Source of the DNA: Rickettsia felis URRWXCal2
GTDB taxonomy: Bacteria > Pseudomonadota > Alphaproteobacteria > Rickettsiales > Rickettsiaceae
Direction: 5' to 3'
Length of the DNA stretch: 64,000 nucleotides
NCBI GenBank assembly: GCA_000012145.1
Contig: CP000053.1
Coordinates: 310,001 to 374,000, forward strand
The notes under the pieces were generated by a model. The model was not told the DNA's origin, did not search any database, and worked only from the letters and a program-made list of their open reading frames with translations. Of the stretch, positions 21,978-34,858 are shown piece by piece; within the stretch, counting starts at the first letter, position 1, and each line of letters opens with the position of its first letter. The translations under genes and the position numbers were made by a program.

Positions 21978-22135
21978 ATGCCTAATAGAAAAATAATAAA
22001 CAAGACGAACCGGAAAAAGGTCTAAGAAAGAAAATAAAGGAGCAAATAGCAGAACCTTTAACCAAGGAAGACATAGAAAGAATAAACGAACGCTTAGAAG
22101 TATTAGAAAAAATGTACGAAGATTCTGAGGAGTAA
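21978..22135 (+). pseudogene. small coiled-coil gene with a frameshift
   Basis: The frame starts MPNRKIINK at 21978 after AGAGGTTAAA and is interrupted. The adjoining frame continues DEPEKGLRKKIKEQIAEPLT and KEDIERINERLEVLEKMYED to a TAA at 22133-22135. Together they would give about 52 residues of charged helix. The function is unknown. It lies 47 bases after the previous broken gene and was probably transcribed with it. Confidence 0.4.
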
Positions 22136-22285
22136 ATCTTAATTTTTCACTAGGTTCTGTGAACATTTCTAAAAAGCTTTTAGATTTTATAAATGTAACG
22201 ACAAATGCGTATGGAAAAAGGTATAGTACCGGACAATTTTCGTTTTATGTCATTTCCGCGTGGTATCGTTGCGTGGATATCTAAT

Positions 22286-22362
22286 CGTCATTGCGAGGAG
22301 AGAAGCGACGCGGCAATCCAGAGAAATAATAAAAAAATTCTATATCACTGAATTTACTGATA
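22286..22362. repeat. partial GTCATTGCGAGG palindromic repeat
   Basis: CGTCATTGCGAGGAGAGAAG and the following CGGCAATCCAGAG match the left half of the family listed under findings. The right half is missing or decayed. Confidence 0.7.
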
Positions 22363-22478
22363 AGGTGGTCTTAAAAAGCGAAGTGTAAATATCTAGAACT
22401 ATTTTTAGTAAAGAAATAATTAAAAGATTAATTTATTTGGCTTGAATATTAATTTAAATAATGTATATAGTTTATATT

Positions 22479-22769
22479 AGGAAGGCTATCTATACAACAA
22501 ATACTATTGAATCCATAAATCGTCAAATTAGGGTAATTATTAGAACTATAGTGAATTCAAGTGAAGTTGAGACTAGGCACGAAGAGCAACGCCTATAATA
22601 ATAGGTGAGCTACGAGTAACAACGTCCCGACTTCAAGTCAATTTACTATAAAGGTGCTTTCCCTAACGACGAAGCTGTTTTTTAGGCTAGTATTGCTGCT
22701 AAAAAAGGACTCTTCTTATTAGAGATTGGAAATTAGCACTAAATCAGTTCGCTATTTTATTCAGTAATT
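22479..22769 (+). pseudogene. IS256-family transposase remnant, split by a palindromic element
   Basis: The translation RKAIYTTNTIESINRQIRVI corresponds to the catalytic Glu region of mutator-type transposases (compare RKIIYTTNAVESVNSQLRKV in the element at 26122-27420). After the inserted palindrome (22547-22650) it resumes with KGAFPNDEAVF, then stop codons. Only the C-terminal part of the gene remains. Confidence 0.75.
22547..22650. repeat. palindromic element inserted in a transposase remnant
   Basis: The ends TATAGTGAATTCAAGTGAAG and, inverted, TATAGTAAATTGACTTGAAG form a long imperfect stem with a centre around CCTATAATAATAGG. It sits exactly between two halves of a transposase remnant, so its borders are well defined. 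It belongs to the Rickettsia palindromic element class. Confidence 0.75.
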
Positions 22770-22920
22770 GAACTTACTTACGCAGACTTTTAGACATATT
22801 CTTTTAAAAACCATCCTATTTCCTTATATACAATTTAACTTGCAATAGGGCTTAATATATTATTTAGTTATTTAAAAATTAATATTTACATATTTATTAA
22901 TTTACTGTATAATGCCTCCC

Positions 22921-23028
22921 AATAGTAAATTAATTTGCACTGGATAATATATTTGTTCATAGACTCACTGATTATCTATCTATATAGGCTCTCTTCTCTC
23001 CGCTGTTGTCAAATTTAATTCACTATAT
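22921..23028. repeat. palindromic element just upstream of the sca gene
   Basis: AATAGTAAATTAATTTG at the left pairs with CAAATTTAATTCACTATAT at the right, with less perfect pairing inside. The ends resemble those of the element at 22547-22650 (TATAGTRAATT). It ends only 30 bases before the autotransporter start codon, so it lies in the promoter or leader region. Confidence 0.55.
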
Positions 23029-23058
23029 TTACATTTTAATTATTAAAGAAAAAATATT

Positions 23059-26001
23059 ATGAATAAAAATTTGAAACGTCTTTTCGTTACAACCGCTATT
23101 ATAACTAGTCTCGCTAGTACCAATAATGCACACGCTACGGGGTTAGTAACGCAATTTTGGGATGTAGTACACAATTTGAAGAATGCAAGAAATCCTTTTG
23201 AGAAAGTGGAGGCAGTAAAAGAAGTCAAGGAACATTTACAATATCGTCAGGAGTGGATTAATGAACCCGAGGATATGACAGGATCACTCCTGCTCAACAC
23301 GAGCTTTATTAAAAAAACACTAATAGAACCAAAAGATGGAGAAAACAATCCGGAGGTAGAGGCTGTAATAGGAATTCTAAATGAATTGGAGCCATTAAGG
23401 CAAGCAGCAAAAAAAGAGAAAGAAGAGAAAGAGAAGCTTAAAGCACTGAAGCTGGAAAAAAAGCAAGCTCTAGAAGCACAGAAACGAGAAGAAGAGCAGA
23501 GGATAAAAGCTGACCTGGCACGGAAACAGCAGGAAGAAGCAGAGGCAAAACTTAAGAAAGAAGAAGCAAAGGAGAACGAACAAAAAAAATGGGAAGCAGA
23601 GAAGAAAGAGCTAAAAAGCCTCAGAGACTTAGTATTAGGATCACAACCATTAAATGATTTACAGAAGTTACAATTTACTGAGTTGGAAAGAAAAAGAAAA
23701 GAAAAATGAGCAAGCCGAGAAAATGGCAAAACAGAAACAACAGAGGGAAGCAGAGCAAGCAGAAAATGAAAAAAATGATAATCTGTGCCTCGATTTAGCG
23801 ACAAATTTGAAAAATAGAGCAAAGGGTTTATGGGGCGATAAAATAGAAGAGGATAATGATGAGGATGATTATAAGGCGAATGATAGAGACAACAATCCTC
23901 AGCTGCCAAGCTATGAAAAAGATACGTATAATAATGTTCCGTTTACTCAGCTTTCACCTGCAAAGCAAGAAAAAATTATACAAGAATATAAAAAAGGAGA
24001 GCTTGAAAGATTTTACTATGAAAAGGCACAAGCCGAAACAACAAATAAAAAGAACACGTGGGAAAAGGTTCCTCCTGTAGTGAAAAAGGCTATAACAGAT
24101 AAATACGCGGAAGATAAACAAAAAAAGATTATAGAATATTACTATATTAACTATTACAAGCATAATAAACGCAGCTTTGATCAACTTTCACTAGAGCAGA
24201 GGAAGCAAGTTGAAAGAGCTTTCAATAATTTTATTGATAAGGAAGAGGTTAAAGAATCCTACGAGTGGGAATGTGATAAAAATATACGTAAGATTCATAG
24301 TGAAGATCCGCAATTTAAATATAACGTTGCATTTTTTGAACTTAACAATGGGTTGCAGATTAGAAAAAAGGAAGAATATATTCAAAAGAAAGAAAATAAG
24401 GAAAGAAAAAAACAAGAAGATGCGGTAAAAGCAAAAAAAAGTGCAGAAGAGCAAGTGCAACGTACGAGAGAACTCAAAGAATTAATATTAAAAGTCGGAG
24501 CACCACCGCCACCACCAAATGCAGAAATAGGATTGCAAAACAATAAAATAAAAGAGCTCGAATCAAAAATAAGAGAAAACAAAACAAATAATGGCACGAA
24601 AGAAGAAAGAAAAAGGCTGAAAGAAGAACTAGAAAAATCAAAGGCAGAGCTAGAAGCACTGAAAAAAGAACAAGAAGAAGAAAGAATTCGTGTACTTAAA
24701 GAGAGAAATTAAAGGAAAAAGAAGAAGCAGAAAATGAAGCCGCAGAAGCAGAGAGAGTAAGGCTTGCTGAAGAGGAAGTAGAAAGACAAAGGTTAGAAGC
24801 AGAAAGGCTAGCAGAAGTAGAAAGACAAAGACTAGAAGCAGAAAGGCTAGCAGAAGTAGAAAGACAAAGACTAGAAGCAGAAAGGCTAGCAGAAGTAGAA
24901 AGACAAAGACTAGCAGATGAAGCTGCGGAAGCAGAAAGAGTAAGGCTTGAAAATGAAGCTGCGGAAGCAGCAATTGCTGAAGCTATAGAAACTGCAACAA
25001 TGCAAACAGCAGCAAAAAAAGATGAAGAGATAGTGAATACAATGTATAATCCAACTATTGTTCATAATATGAATCAGCTGAACAGTAATATTATATCAAA
25101 CAGAATTATGCATACAACTTTACCTGCGTCTGCAGTTGCTGCCGGTGATGAAGATGAAAAAGTTTTAGATAAAGGCATCTGGCTTGCTAGTATTTACGGT
25201 ACTAATAAACAAGGAGTGCAAAAAGAATTTATTGGCTATAAAGGGCGTACTTCCGGTGGTACAATTGGTTTTGATGTTGGATTTGAGAATGTAAATGATC
25301 TGCTAGGAATTGCTTACACTAAACTCGATTCAAAGTTTAAATCTAAAGGTAAAAACTTAAATACTAAAATTGATAGCCATATAGTAGCTTTGTACGGCCA
25401 GAAAGAATTACCGAAAAACTTTATGATGCAAGCGATGTTTGCTTATAACCATAATATAATAAATAGTAAAATTAACCGTTTGGGTACTGTTGCCAACGGT
25501 AAATATAAAAATAATAATTACAATTTTGAAGGCTTGTTAAGTTATAATTATCTCTTGAATAGTAGTATTTCACTTACTCCAAATATTGGTATAAAGTACG
25601 GTTATTCTAAAGATGGTCAGTATCAAGAAGGTAATACCGGTATACAGAGTTTAAGCGTAGCAGCCAAAAAACATAATTTATGGAGCAGTGTTTTAGGTGG
25701 AAAAGTAATTTTAACTCCGCAAAAAATATATAAGAACATAAATATTACTCCGGCATTACAAGCATCTGTAGAAAATTACTTTCACAATACAAGTAAAAAA
25801 CTTCATACTAAGGTAAAATGGAAAGATAAAGAAATCAATGAAACAGTTGCTTTACCAAAACAACCTAAAATAGGTTATAATATTGGTGCCAGCGTCTTGA
25901 CGGAAAAAGATAAGGTAAGTGTTCTACTAGAATATAACTGCCACTTACAGAAGAAATATCAAAGCCATCAAGGTTTTATAAAGTTAAAAATTAATTTGTG
26001 A
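23059..26001 (+). pseudogene. Sca-family autotransporter with two frameshifts
   Basis: The gene starts with a signal peptide (KRLFVTTAIITSLASTNNAHA, cleavage about residue 26). A highly charged coiled-coil passenger follows, rich in Glu and Lys and with a PPPPP stretch near 24506. A C-terminal autotransporter beta-barrel (about 25160-26001) begins DKGIWLASIYGTNKQGVQKE and ends LKINL. Reading changes frame near 23690 (A-rich run) and again near 24705, so three open pieces are separated by stops. Related proteins (Sca1-Sca5) mediate adhesion and actin motility in Rickettsia. I cannot assign a specific sca number. Confidence 0.8.
24781..24910 (+). repeat. 39-base tandem repeat inside the sca passenger
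   Basis: Three complete copies and part of a fourth of a 39-base unit begin at 24781, 24820, 24859 and 24898. In the sca frame the unit encodes ERQRLEAERLAEV, a charged helical 13-residue repeat. Such repeats are prone to copy-number change. Confidence 0.85.
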
Positions 26002-26121
26002 TTTGTGAAGGTACTGTTACAAATATAGAGGAGAAGTAATATAAGGATAGGAAAGAAATTTAAGGGTATGTCAAGAAGTCGGTGTAAGTGTTGTATTTCT
26101 TCACATTTGGCACTGTCCAAA

Positions 26122-27420
26122 TAAGTGTGTAAATTTCTCAAAGGTTGTATAGAAGAAAATATAACAAAAAGAGAAATTACAATGACACAGAAACAAAATG
26201 CTGCAATGGAACAAGCGATAGATTTATTGATCAATAATGATACAGATGTATCAATATTATTCAGGGAAGATGGTTTATTAAAAGAAATAACCAAGCGTCT
26301 TGTAGAGAGAGCTCTACAGTCTGAGATGAATAATCATTTAGGATATAGCAAGTACAATCAAAGTGATGCTCAGAATTCACGTAATGGTTATAACACAAAG
26401 AATCTGATTACAAAGAATGGTGCTGTTGAGATTGAAGTGCCAAGAGATAGAAATAGCAGTTTTGCACCATCATTAGTAGCAAAGCGTCAAAGAAGGCTTG
26501 ATGGTTTTGATGATAAAGTACTATCTTTGTATGCTAAAGGTATGAGTTTATCAGATATAAAATTACAGCTTCAGGAGTTATATGGAGCTGATGTAAGCGA
26601 GAGTTTAATTAGCCAAATCACAGATGATATAATAGAGGATGTTAAGCTATGGCAAAGCCGTCCATTAGATCCAGTATATGCTATAGTATTTTTTGATTGT
26701 TTAATAGTAAAAGTACGTCAGGATAAACGGATTATCAATAAATCGGTATATGTTGCATTAGGTATTGATTTAGAAGGGCGGAAAGATATTTTGGGATTAT
26801 GGATCAGTGAGAATGAAGGGGCTAAATTTTGGCTTGGAAATTTTACTGAGATGAAAAATAGAGGTATACAAGACATACTGATAGCATGTAGCGATAACCT
26901 TAATGGTATGTCTGAAGCTATAGGTGCTGTTTTTCCAAAGACGGAGCATCAATTATGTATTGTACATCAAATTAGAAATAGTTTACGATATGTATCATAT
27001 AAGGACCGGAAAGAGCTTGCTGGTGATTTAAAACCTATTTATACACTAGCACAGAAAAAGAAGCACTTTCCGCTTTAGAGGCTTTTGAATCTAAATGGAA
27101 TAAACAATATCCTCAAATTGCTAAATCTTGGTATGTTCACTGGGATAATTTAATGATTTTCTTAGGATACCCTGAAGAAATACGGAAAATAATTTATACA
27201 ACAAATGCTGTGGAATCTGTTAATAGTCAACTCCGAAAAGTCACAAAAAATAAACGTGTTTTTCCAAATGATAATGCTGTTTTTAAAAGCTTATATTTGG
27301 CAATTGATTACATGACCAAAAAATGGTCCATGTCCATACCAAATTGGAACAAGGCTATGGCTCATTTTTTAATAAAATTTGACGAAAGAATCTAGGCTTT
27401 TGGAAAAGTTTACACACTTA
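26122..27420 (+). mobile_element. IS256-family insertion sequence
   Basis: The transposase gene is flanked by inverted repeats: TAAGTGTGTAAA at the left (26122) and TTTACACACTTA at the right (ending 27420), with further imperfect pairing inwards (TTTCTCAAA against TTTTCCAAA). The total length of about 1.3 kb is normal for IS256 elements. Target duplications are not evident to me. Confidence 0.75.
26182..27395 (+). pseudogene. IS256-family (mutator-type) transposase with a frameshift
   Basis: From MTQKQNAAMEQAID at 26182 the frame encodes the N-terminal part. It includes the first catalytic Asp (IVFFDCLIVKVRQDKR) and second Asp (IQDILIACSDNLNGMSEAIG) and stops at 27078. The remainder, including the catalytic Glu (IIYTTNAVESVNSQLRKVTK), is in another frame from about 27051 (EKEALSALEAFESKW). 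The shift occurs in an A-rich run near 27052-27060. The start at 26182 is preferred over the upstream ATG at 26125, which falls in the terminal repeat. Confidence 0.85.
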
Positions 27421-27866
27421 ATCGGGAAGACTCTTCATTTTACTTTGAAGTATAATGGTGATGTTGTTTTTAGTTAAGGCGTTGTTGCGTGGATCGGCAA
27501 ACCTACTCAGTGTCATACCGCAACTTGATCGCGGTATCCAGAAAAATAATAAAAAAATTCTGTAAACTAGAGTTTTTTTCTTCCTTGCTTCGTCGAATTA
27601 TTTCGTAATTTTCCTCGCAATAACGTTAATTTATTAACTACTCTGCTTTTAATTAGCAATACCTCCCAAAGAACTTCTAGAAAAGTATTGCAACACTAAT
27701 TTTTCTCTCTATAATAACTGTATATTGAATTTATGAATATGCACATATTAACTTTCCAGTCTTTCTTTACTACTACAACCGGTTCAAGCCGGTAACAATA
27801 TCTCTATATCTTTCTTTTAATTATATCCACCCTTTTAAATTAACTAATTATTATTAGGTAAGTTTT
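27421..27866. other. intergenic region with repeat
   Basis: No gene is visible. A repeat portion occupies about 27479-27626. The remainder up to the symporter start is AT-rich. Confidence 0.6.
27479..27626. repeat. composite palindromic repeat
   Basis: GGCGTTGTTGCGTGGATC and TCATACCGCAACTTGATCGC (compare TCATACCGTGGCTTG at 60077) are followed by CAGAAAAATAATAAAAAAAT and a right arm CCTCGCAATAACGTT that is shared with the GTCATTGCGAGG family. It looks like a chimera of two repeat types. Confidence 0.6.
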
Positions 27867-29015
27867 ATGTTTCGTAAAATGCCACTTATTTTAATGGCTA
27901 TTATCATAGCTATCATATTATTCAACCCACTAATGAGTTTAGAAGTAAAAAGGTTATTATATTCAATAAGTCTATCTATTAAATCTATAATTGGATTATT
28001 TCTTCCTTTAATTATTTTTGGCTTACTTTTTAAATCTGTTGTAATGCTAGCCAAAGATGCAACACGTATAGTTTTCTTAATATTATTACTAGTATGTGGG
28101 TCTAATTTTTGTTCTACTTTCATAAGTCATTATGTAGGTATATACATATATCAATTCGATTTATCAATGATCTCTCCTATAGAAAATGATAGTTTAAAGC
28201 CTTTATGGTTACTTAATTTTCCTAATATTATTTCTAATGATAAAATCGTATTTAGTAGTATTATCTTAGGCTTTATATCCTCAAAATTTTGTGCTGAGAT
28301 TGCAATTGGATTGGCTTTCAAGATAGAAGCATTTGTTGCAAAAATATTGCGATTGTTTATCTATATAATTCCCTTATTTATAATGGGCTTTATCGTAAAA
28401 CTACAGTTTGATGAAGTATTAGGTATAATTATTAAAGATTATATGTTCATTTTTGTGACAATCGCATTTGCTCAGTTTGGCTATATCTTTCTTGCTTATT
28501 TTATTTTAAGTAACTGTCGAGTTAAGGAATTCATAGCTAGCCTCAGTAATATGATGCCAGCATCTATAAGTGGATTTAGTGCTATGTCTAGTGTTATAAG
28601 TATGCCACTTAGTATAATAGGAGCGGAAAATAATACAAATAATAAAGCACTCGCTCGTACCGTTGTACCAATAACAGTAAATATTCATCTTGTTGGCGAT
28701 TGTTTCGCTATACCGATTTTAGCTTATGCTATACTAAAAAGTTATGGATTAGCTGAGCCTACTTTATTTAATTATCTTATTTTTGCTTTTTATTTTGTAT
28801 TGGCAAAATTTTCAGTAGCAGCCATACCAGGTGGCGGAATTATTGTAATGCTCCCTATACTTGAACAATATCTAGGTTTTAATACTAATATGATGTCTCT
28901 GATTACAGCTCTTTATATCTTGTTTGATCCTGTAATCACTTGTGCTAATGTTTTAGGAAATAGTGCTTTTGTTAAACTGATAGATAATATATATAGTGTA
29001 ACTCAGAAAGCTTAG
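27867..29015 (+). CDS. dicarboxylate/amino-acid:cation symporter (GltP/DctA type)
   Basis: The 382-residue product is strongly hydrophobic with 8-10 membrane segments. It shows the DAACS family elements in order: a serine-rich reentrant loop (FSAMSSVISMPLSIIG, about 228-243), NIHLVGDCFAIPI in TM7, AIPGGGIIVMLPILEQYLGF (second hairpin) and DPVITCANVLGNSAF, the TM8 substrate-binding motif. It probably imports glutamate or a dicarboxylate, consistent with Rickettsia using host glutamate as an energy source. Confidence 0.85.
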   Translation: MFRKMPLILMAIIIAIILFNPLMSLEVKRLLYSISLSIKSIIGLFLPLIIFGLLFKSVVMLAKDATRIVFLILLLVCGSNFCSTFISHYVGIYIYQFDLSMISPIENDSLKPLWLLNFPNIISNDKIVFSSIILGFISSKFCAEIAIGLAFKIEAFVAKILRLFIYIIPLFIMGFIVKLQFDEVLGIIIKDYMFIFVTIAFAQFGYIFLAYFILSNCRVKEFIASLSNMMPASISGFSAMSSVISMPLSIIGAENNTNNKALARTVVPITVNIHLVGDCFAIPILAYAILKSYGLAEPTLFNYLIFAFYFVLAKFSVAAIPGGGIIVMLPILEQYLGFNTNMMSLITALYILFDPVITCANVLGNSAFVKLIDNIYSVTQKA

Positions 29016-29036
29016 ATTAGGTTTCTCAAAATACTC

Positions 29037-29117
29037 TAGGTTCTTGCGTGCGGAAAATTAAATTATTTGTATTTTTAGATATTTTTAAGCGGAAATTAAT
29101 AAGAACGCAAGAACCTA
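29037..29117. terminator. 13-base perfect inverted repeat after the symporter gene
   Basis: TAGGTTCTTGCGT (29037-29049) and ACGCAAGAACCTA (29105-29117) are perfectly complementary with a 55-base AT-rich centre that contains further GCGGAAA repeats. It begins 21 bases after the stop of the symporter gene. It may act in 3'-end formation or be a small mobile palindrome. Confidence 0.5.
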
Positions 29118-29314
29118 ATATCTCTTTTTCTTTTAAAGTAATTGTTGAATTATCTATATTTAATAAATGAGATATTTGTGTCCCTAGAATTGTTATTTTT
29201 TGTGAAGAATTAGTTAATTTTTGAACTGGATCTCAAATATTAATTAGATAATTGATTTAAAAGAGAAAAAGCATATAATCTTTGTGTAGGAAATTATATA
29301 TTGAGTAATAAATT

Positions 29315-29500
29315 ATGATGTGGTTATTAATTGCTATTGGTTTAACCGTTTCGGTTCTTATTATAGGGGTAGTGTCGATGGCTATCGGAGGAAAGTTTGA
29401 TAAGAAATTTAGTTCAAAGTTAATGACTTTAAGAGTTTTTTTTCAGGCAGTTGCTATATTTTTATTGATTATAATATATTTTTATAAAGTTAAATTATAA
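29315..29500 (+). CDS. small HIG1-type twin-transmembrane protein
   Basis: The 61-residue product has two hydrophobic helices around the motif GGKFDKKFSSKLMTLRVFFQ. This matches HIG1-domain or twin-transmembrane small proteins of alphaproteobacteria (GG.F..K...KLM..RV..Q). Homologues in mitochondria act as respiratory supercomplex factors. The bacterial function is not established. Confidence 0.75.
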   Translation: MMWLLIAIGLTVSVLIIGVVSMAIGGKFDKKFSSKLMTLRVFFQAVAIFLLIIIYFYKVKL

Positions 29501-29518
29501 ATGCCTGAAAATAACTAC

Positions 29519-29734
29519 TTAATTTATTTCTCCCATCTCTTCACGTATTTCTTCCCATTTGTCTAGAATTTCTTCTAATGTAACTTCTTCGACTTTTTTT
29601 TCTTCATCTTCAAAGTCCTTTAAATCTCTAATCAGTTTCTCTAGCTTTAATAATGAAATTTTTTTTTCATTATACTGATCGCTACAATGTTCTTCGAGTT
29701 GTTCGGCAATTTCTTCAATATCACCCCAATGCAT
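29519..29734 (-). CDS. iscX: IscX-like protein (Fe-S cluster assembly)
   Basis: The 71-residue acidic product begins MHWGDIEEIAEQLEEHCSDQ and continues with LKLEKLIRDLKDFEDEEKKV and ILDKWEEIREE. This is the IscX/YfhJ pattern (W.D..EIA..L ... L..LI..L.DF.DD ... LE.I...W). IscX binds IscS and iron and modulates cluster assembly. The gene is away from the isc operon here. The ribosome binding site AGGAGG lies just before the ATG on the minus strand. Confidence 0.8.
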   Translation of the reverse strand: MHWGDIEEIAEQLEEHCSDQYNEKKISLLKLEKLIRDLKDFEDEEKKVEEVTLEEILDKWEEIREEMGEIN

Positions 29735-29888
29735 TGCTATTCCTCCTTAATTTTATGCAAGCCTTATTTATTAACATGTTATCTGATATTTGCTATTATT
29801 TTTTACTAAATATTATTAATTCGACAAATTATTGCAAATAGTTGAGTTTATTATGCAACTATTGCCGGAATTAGGCAGGTTTGCTTTC

Positions 29889-29917
29889 TTTACATTTTGG
29901 TGGTTTTATGGTATATT
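29889..29917 (+). promoter_or_regulatory. candidate promoter of def-fmt
   Basis: TTTACA (29889-29894), a 17-base spacer and TATATT (29912-29917) stand 25 bases before the def start codon. This is a good match to the sigma-70 consensus for a Rickettsia promoter. Confidence 0.5.
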
Positions 29918-29941
29918 AAAATAAAATATTAAGATTTAATT

Positions 29942-30469
29942 ATGTCAATATTACCGATAGTAACAGCACCTGATGATAGATTAAAGCAGAAATCTCAACC
30001 GGTTTTAGAATTTACCGATCAAACACGAAAATTTATGGATGATATGGTTAAAACTATGTACCATGAAGACGGGGGAGGGCTTGCTGCCGTGCAGGTGGGA
30101 GTATTAAAACGTATTATGGTAATTGATATAAAGGATCATGATCCGATAGAAAGACCAAAAGATTTCTATCCGCTGTTTATAGTAAATCCTGAAATAATAG
30201 AAAAATCAGAAGAGCTAATTACGGCTAATGAAGGTTGTATCTCAGTACCGGAGCAACGTATTGAGGTGGCAAGACCGGAATCTATAAAGATTAGGTATTT
30301 AGACTATCACGGTAAATCGCAAGAGCTTGAAGCAAATGATTGGCTTGCAAGAGTTATCCAGCATGAGTATGATCATTTGGAAGGTAAGCTCATGATTGAT
30401 TATTTAAGTAATTTAAAACGAGATGTGGTGCTTCGTAAGCTCAAGAAACTTAAAAATAATATAGTGTGA
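29942..30469 (+). CDS. def: peptide deformylase
   Basis: The enzyme removes the formyl group from nascent N-terminal Met. The 175-residue product has all three metal-site motifs: [11 protein letters not shown] (44-54), EGCISVP (97-103, ligand Cys99) and HEYDHLEG (141-148, two His ligands and the catalytic Glu). The stop overlaps the GTG start of fmt by four bases, so formylation and deformylation are encoded as a coupled pair. Confidence 0.97.
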   Translation: MSILPIVTAPDDRLKQKSQPVLEFTDQTRKFMDDMVKTMYHEDGGGLAAVQVGVLKRIMVIDIKDHDPIERPKDFYPLFIVNPEIIEKSEELITANEGCISVPEQRIEVARPESIKIRYLDYHGKSQELEANDWLARVIQHEYDHLEGKLMIDYLSNLKRDVVLRKLKKLKNNIV

Positions 30470-31377
30470 AAGTAATCTTTATGGGAACGCCTGAATTTGC
30501 AGTTCCCGCTCTTAAAAAACTTATAACTCATCATGAAGTTAAAGCTGTTTTTGCCCAGCAACCTAAAGCTAAGGGCAGAGGACTTAACTTAGCTAAATCC
30601 CCCATACATCAATTAGCATTTGAACATCAAATTCCTGTTTATACTCCTTCTACTCTTCGTAATGATAAAACAATAAATCTAATTAATAAGATTAATGCTG
30701 ATATTATAGTTGTTATTGCATATGGTTTTATTGTGCCGAAAGCTATATTAGAAGCTAAAAAATACGGCTGTCTTAATATCCATCCATCCGATTTGCCTCG
30801 TCACAGAGGAGCGGCTCCTCTGCAGCGTACTATTATAGAGGGTGATCGGAAAAGTAGCGTATGTATTATGCGTATGGATGCAGGGCTTGATACAGGTGAT
30901 ATATTGATGAAAGAAGATTTTGATTTAGAAGAAAGGACAACCCTAGAAGAGCTGCACAATAAATGTGCTAATTTAGGAGCTGAATTACTAATAAAAACAC
31001 TTGCAAATATTGATAATATAGTACCGATAAAACAGTCAAGTGATGGCGTTACGTATGCTCATAAATTAACTAAAGAAGAAGGAAAAATTAATTGGTATGA
31101 ATCCGCATATAAAATAGATTGTAAAATAAGAGGGATGAATCCCTGGCCCGGAGCATATTTTAGTTATAATGATAAAATAATTAAAATCCTTGAAGCAGAA
31201 TATTTAAATGCGGAGCATCACTTTACTTCCGGCACCGTTATTAGTGATAAGCTGGAAATAGCTTGTGGAAGCGGTATATTACGAGTGAAAAAACTTCAGC
31301 AAGAGAGTAAAAAAGCTTTGAATATAGAAGAATTTTTACGTGGTACAAATATTTTAAAAGATACAATATTAAAATAA
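30466..31377 (+). CDS. fmt: methionyl-tRNA formyltransferase
   Basis: It formylates initiator Met-tRNA using 10-formyl-tetrahydrofolate. The 303-residue product begins [19 protein letters not shown] (GTG start at 30466 inside the def stop). It contains the catalytic region [20 protein letters not shown] and the C-terminal domain with [20 protein letters not shown]. The 23S rRNA promoter follows 0.1 kb downstream. Confidence 0.97.
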   Translation: MKVIFMGTPEFAVPALKKLITHHEVKAVFAQQPKAKGRGLNLAKSPIHQLAFEHQIPVYTPSTLRNDKTINLINKINADIIVVIAYGFIVPKAILEAKKYGCLNIHPSDLPRHRGAAPLQRTIIEGDRKSSVCIMRMDAGLDTGDILMKEDFDLEERTTLEELHNKCANLGAELLIKTLANIDNIVPIKQSSDGVTYAHKLTKEEGKINWYESAYKIDCKIRGMNPWPGAYFSYNDKIIKILEAEYLNAEHHFTSGTVISDKLEIACGSGILRVKKLQQESKKALNIEEFLRGTNILKDTILK

Positions 31378-31489
31378 TTAGGAACTGAAAATCTAAACAA
31401 AAAGCCGACAAAGCCTACTCTAAAAAGAGGTTAAAATAACTTTAGCCCATCTCATAAAAAATAAAATTAAAATTATTTGAAATTAGTAT

Positions 31490-31518
31490 TTGACAAGCTT
31501 TAAAAATGTAGATATAAA
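31490..31518 (+). promoter_or_regulatory. candidate promoter of 23S-5S rRNA
   Basis: TTGACA (31490-31495), a 17-base spacer and TATAAA (31513-31518) form the best consensus promoter in this window. It lies about 167 bases before the 23S rRNA 5' end. A separate promoter is required because the 16S gene is not linked in Rickettsia. Confidence 0.7.
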
Positions 31519-31661
31519 ATCATCACGCAAGGTTTGAAACTTAAACTTTGTAGCTGTTTGAAAAGTTGATAAAGCTAAAAAACTAAATATACCGCGATAA
31601 TAAAAATTTATATCGTGAGTAGATACTGAAAATAATTGTGAAATTAATTCTGTATGCATCG

Positions 31662-31671
31662 TGTAATCTCA
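31662..31671 (+). promoter_or_regulatory. 5' arm of the 23S rRNA processing stem
   Basis: TGTAATCTCA here is perfectly complementary to TGAGATTACA at 34448-34457, just outside the two ends of 23S rRNA. Flanking bases (TGCAT before, ATGCA after) extend the pairing. This is the expected RNase III precursor stem that encloses 23S rRNA. Confidence 0.7.
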
Positions 31672-31684
31672 AGTTAAAAGCGTA

Positions 31685-34444
<2,760 letters not shown>

Positions 34445-34539
34445 CTGTGAGATTACATATGCATATAGTGTTAATTCTATAAAAATGTAGTATCAACTCA
34501 CAAAGTTATCAGGTTAAATTAGCTTTACCAATGAATAAA

Positions 34540-34657
34540 AATGTTGTTGCACAGCTAATAATGTTATACCGTGGTCCCGCCACGGTATCTAGAAAAATTT
34601 TTAATATTTAGATTCTTGCTTCCGCAGGAATGATAAATTTAGTCATGCAACAACATT
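34540..34657. repeat. palindromic repeat in the 23S-5S spacer
   Basis: AATGTTGTTGCA (34540-34551) and TGCAACAACATT (34646-34657) are perfect inverted arms enclosing ATACCGTGGTCCCGCCACGG and a Rickettsia GCTTCCGCAGGAATGA motif. The element is part of the precursor rRNA transcript between 23S and 5S. Confidence 0.7.
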
Positions 34658-34705
34658 AACAGCAAACTATAATACAAATCTATCTTTTTAAAAGTTTGTA
34701 TTGCT

Positions 34706-34823
34706 AGCTTGGTGGTTATAGCATGAGTGAAACACACGATCCCATCCCGAACTCGAACGTGAAACCTCATAGCGCTAATGGTACTATGTCATAAGGCATG
34801 GGAGAGTAAGTCGCTGCCAAGCT
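34706..34823 (+). rRNA. rrf: 5S ribosomal RNA
   Basis: AGCTTGGTGG at the start pairs with CTGCCAAGCT at the end. The inside has the conserved loop-B/C sequence CACACGATCCCATCCCGAAC and CGAACGTGAAACC. The length of about 118 bases is normal. The exact ends are estimated from the terminal stem. Confidence 0.93.
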
Positions 34824-34858
34824 TGCAATGCAAATTTTTAATTATCTTTTTTCTCTTT

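Larger units (their letters stand above)
22136..23058. other. repeat-rich region with a transposase remnant
   Basis: Apart from the repeat pieces and the IS256-like remnant listed separately, I see no gene here. The part from 22770 to 22920 is plain AT-rich sequence. Confidence 0.6.

Noticed and set aside
23247..24973. Long minus-strand open frames rich in Ser, Phe and Leu
   Set aside because: They are shadows of the Glu/Lys-rich passenger of the sca gene. Antisense of GAA/AAA-rich DNA gives Phe/Leu/Ser-rich frames without stops.
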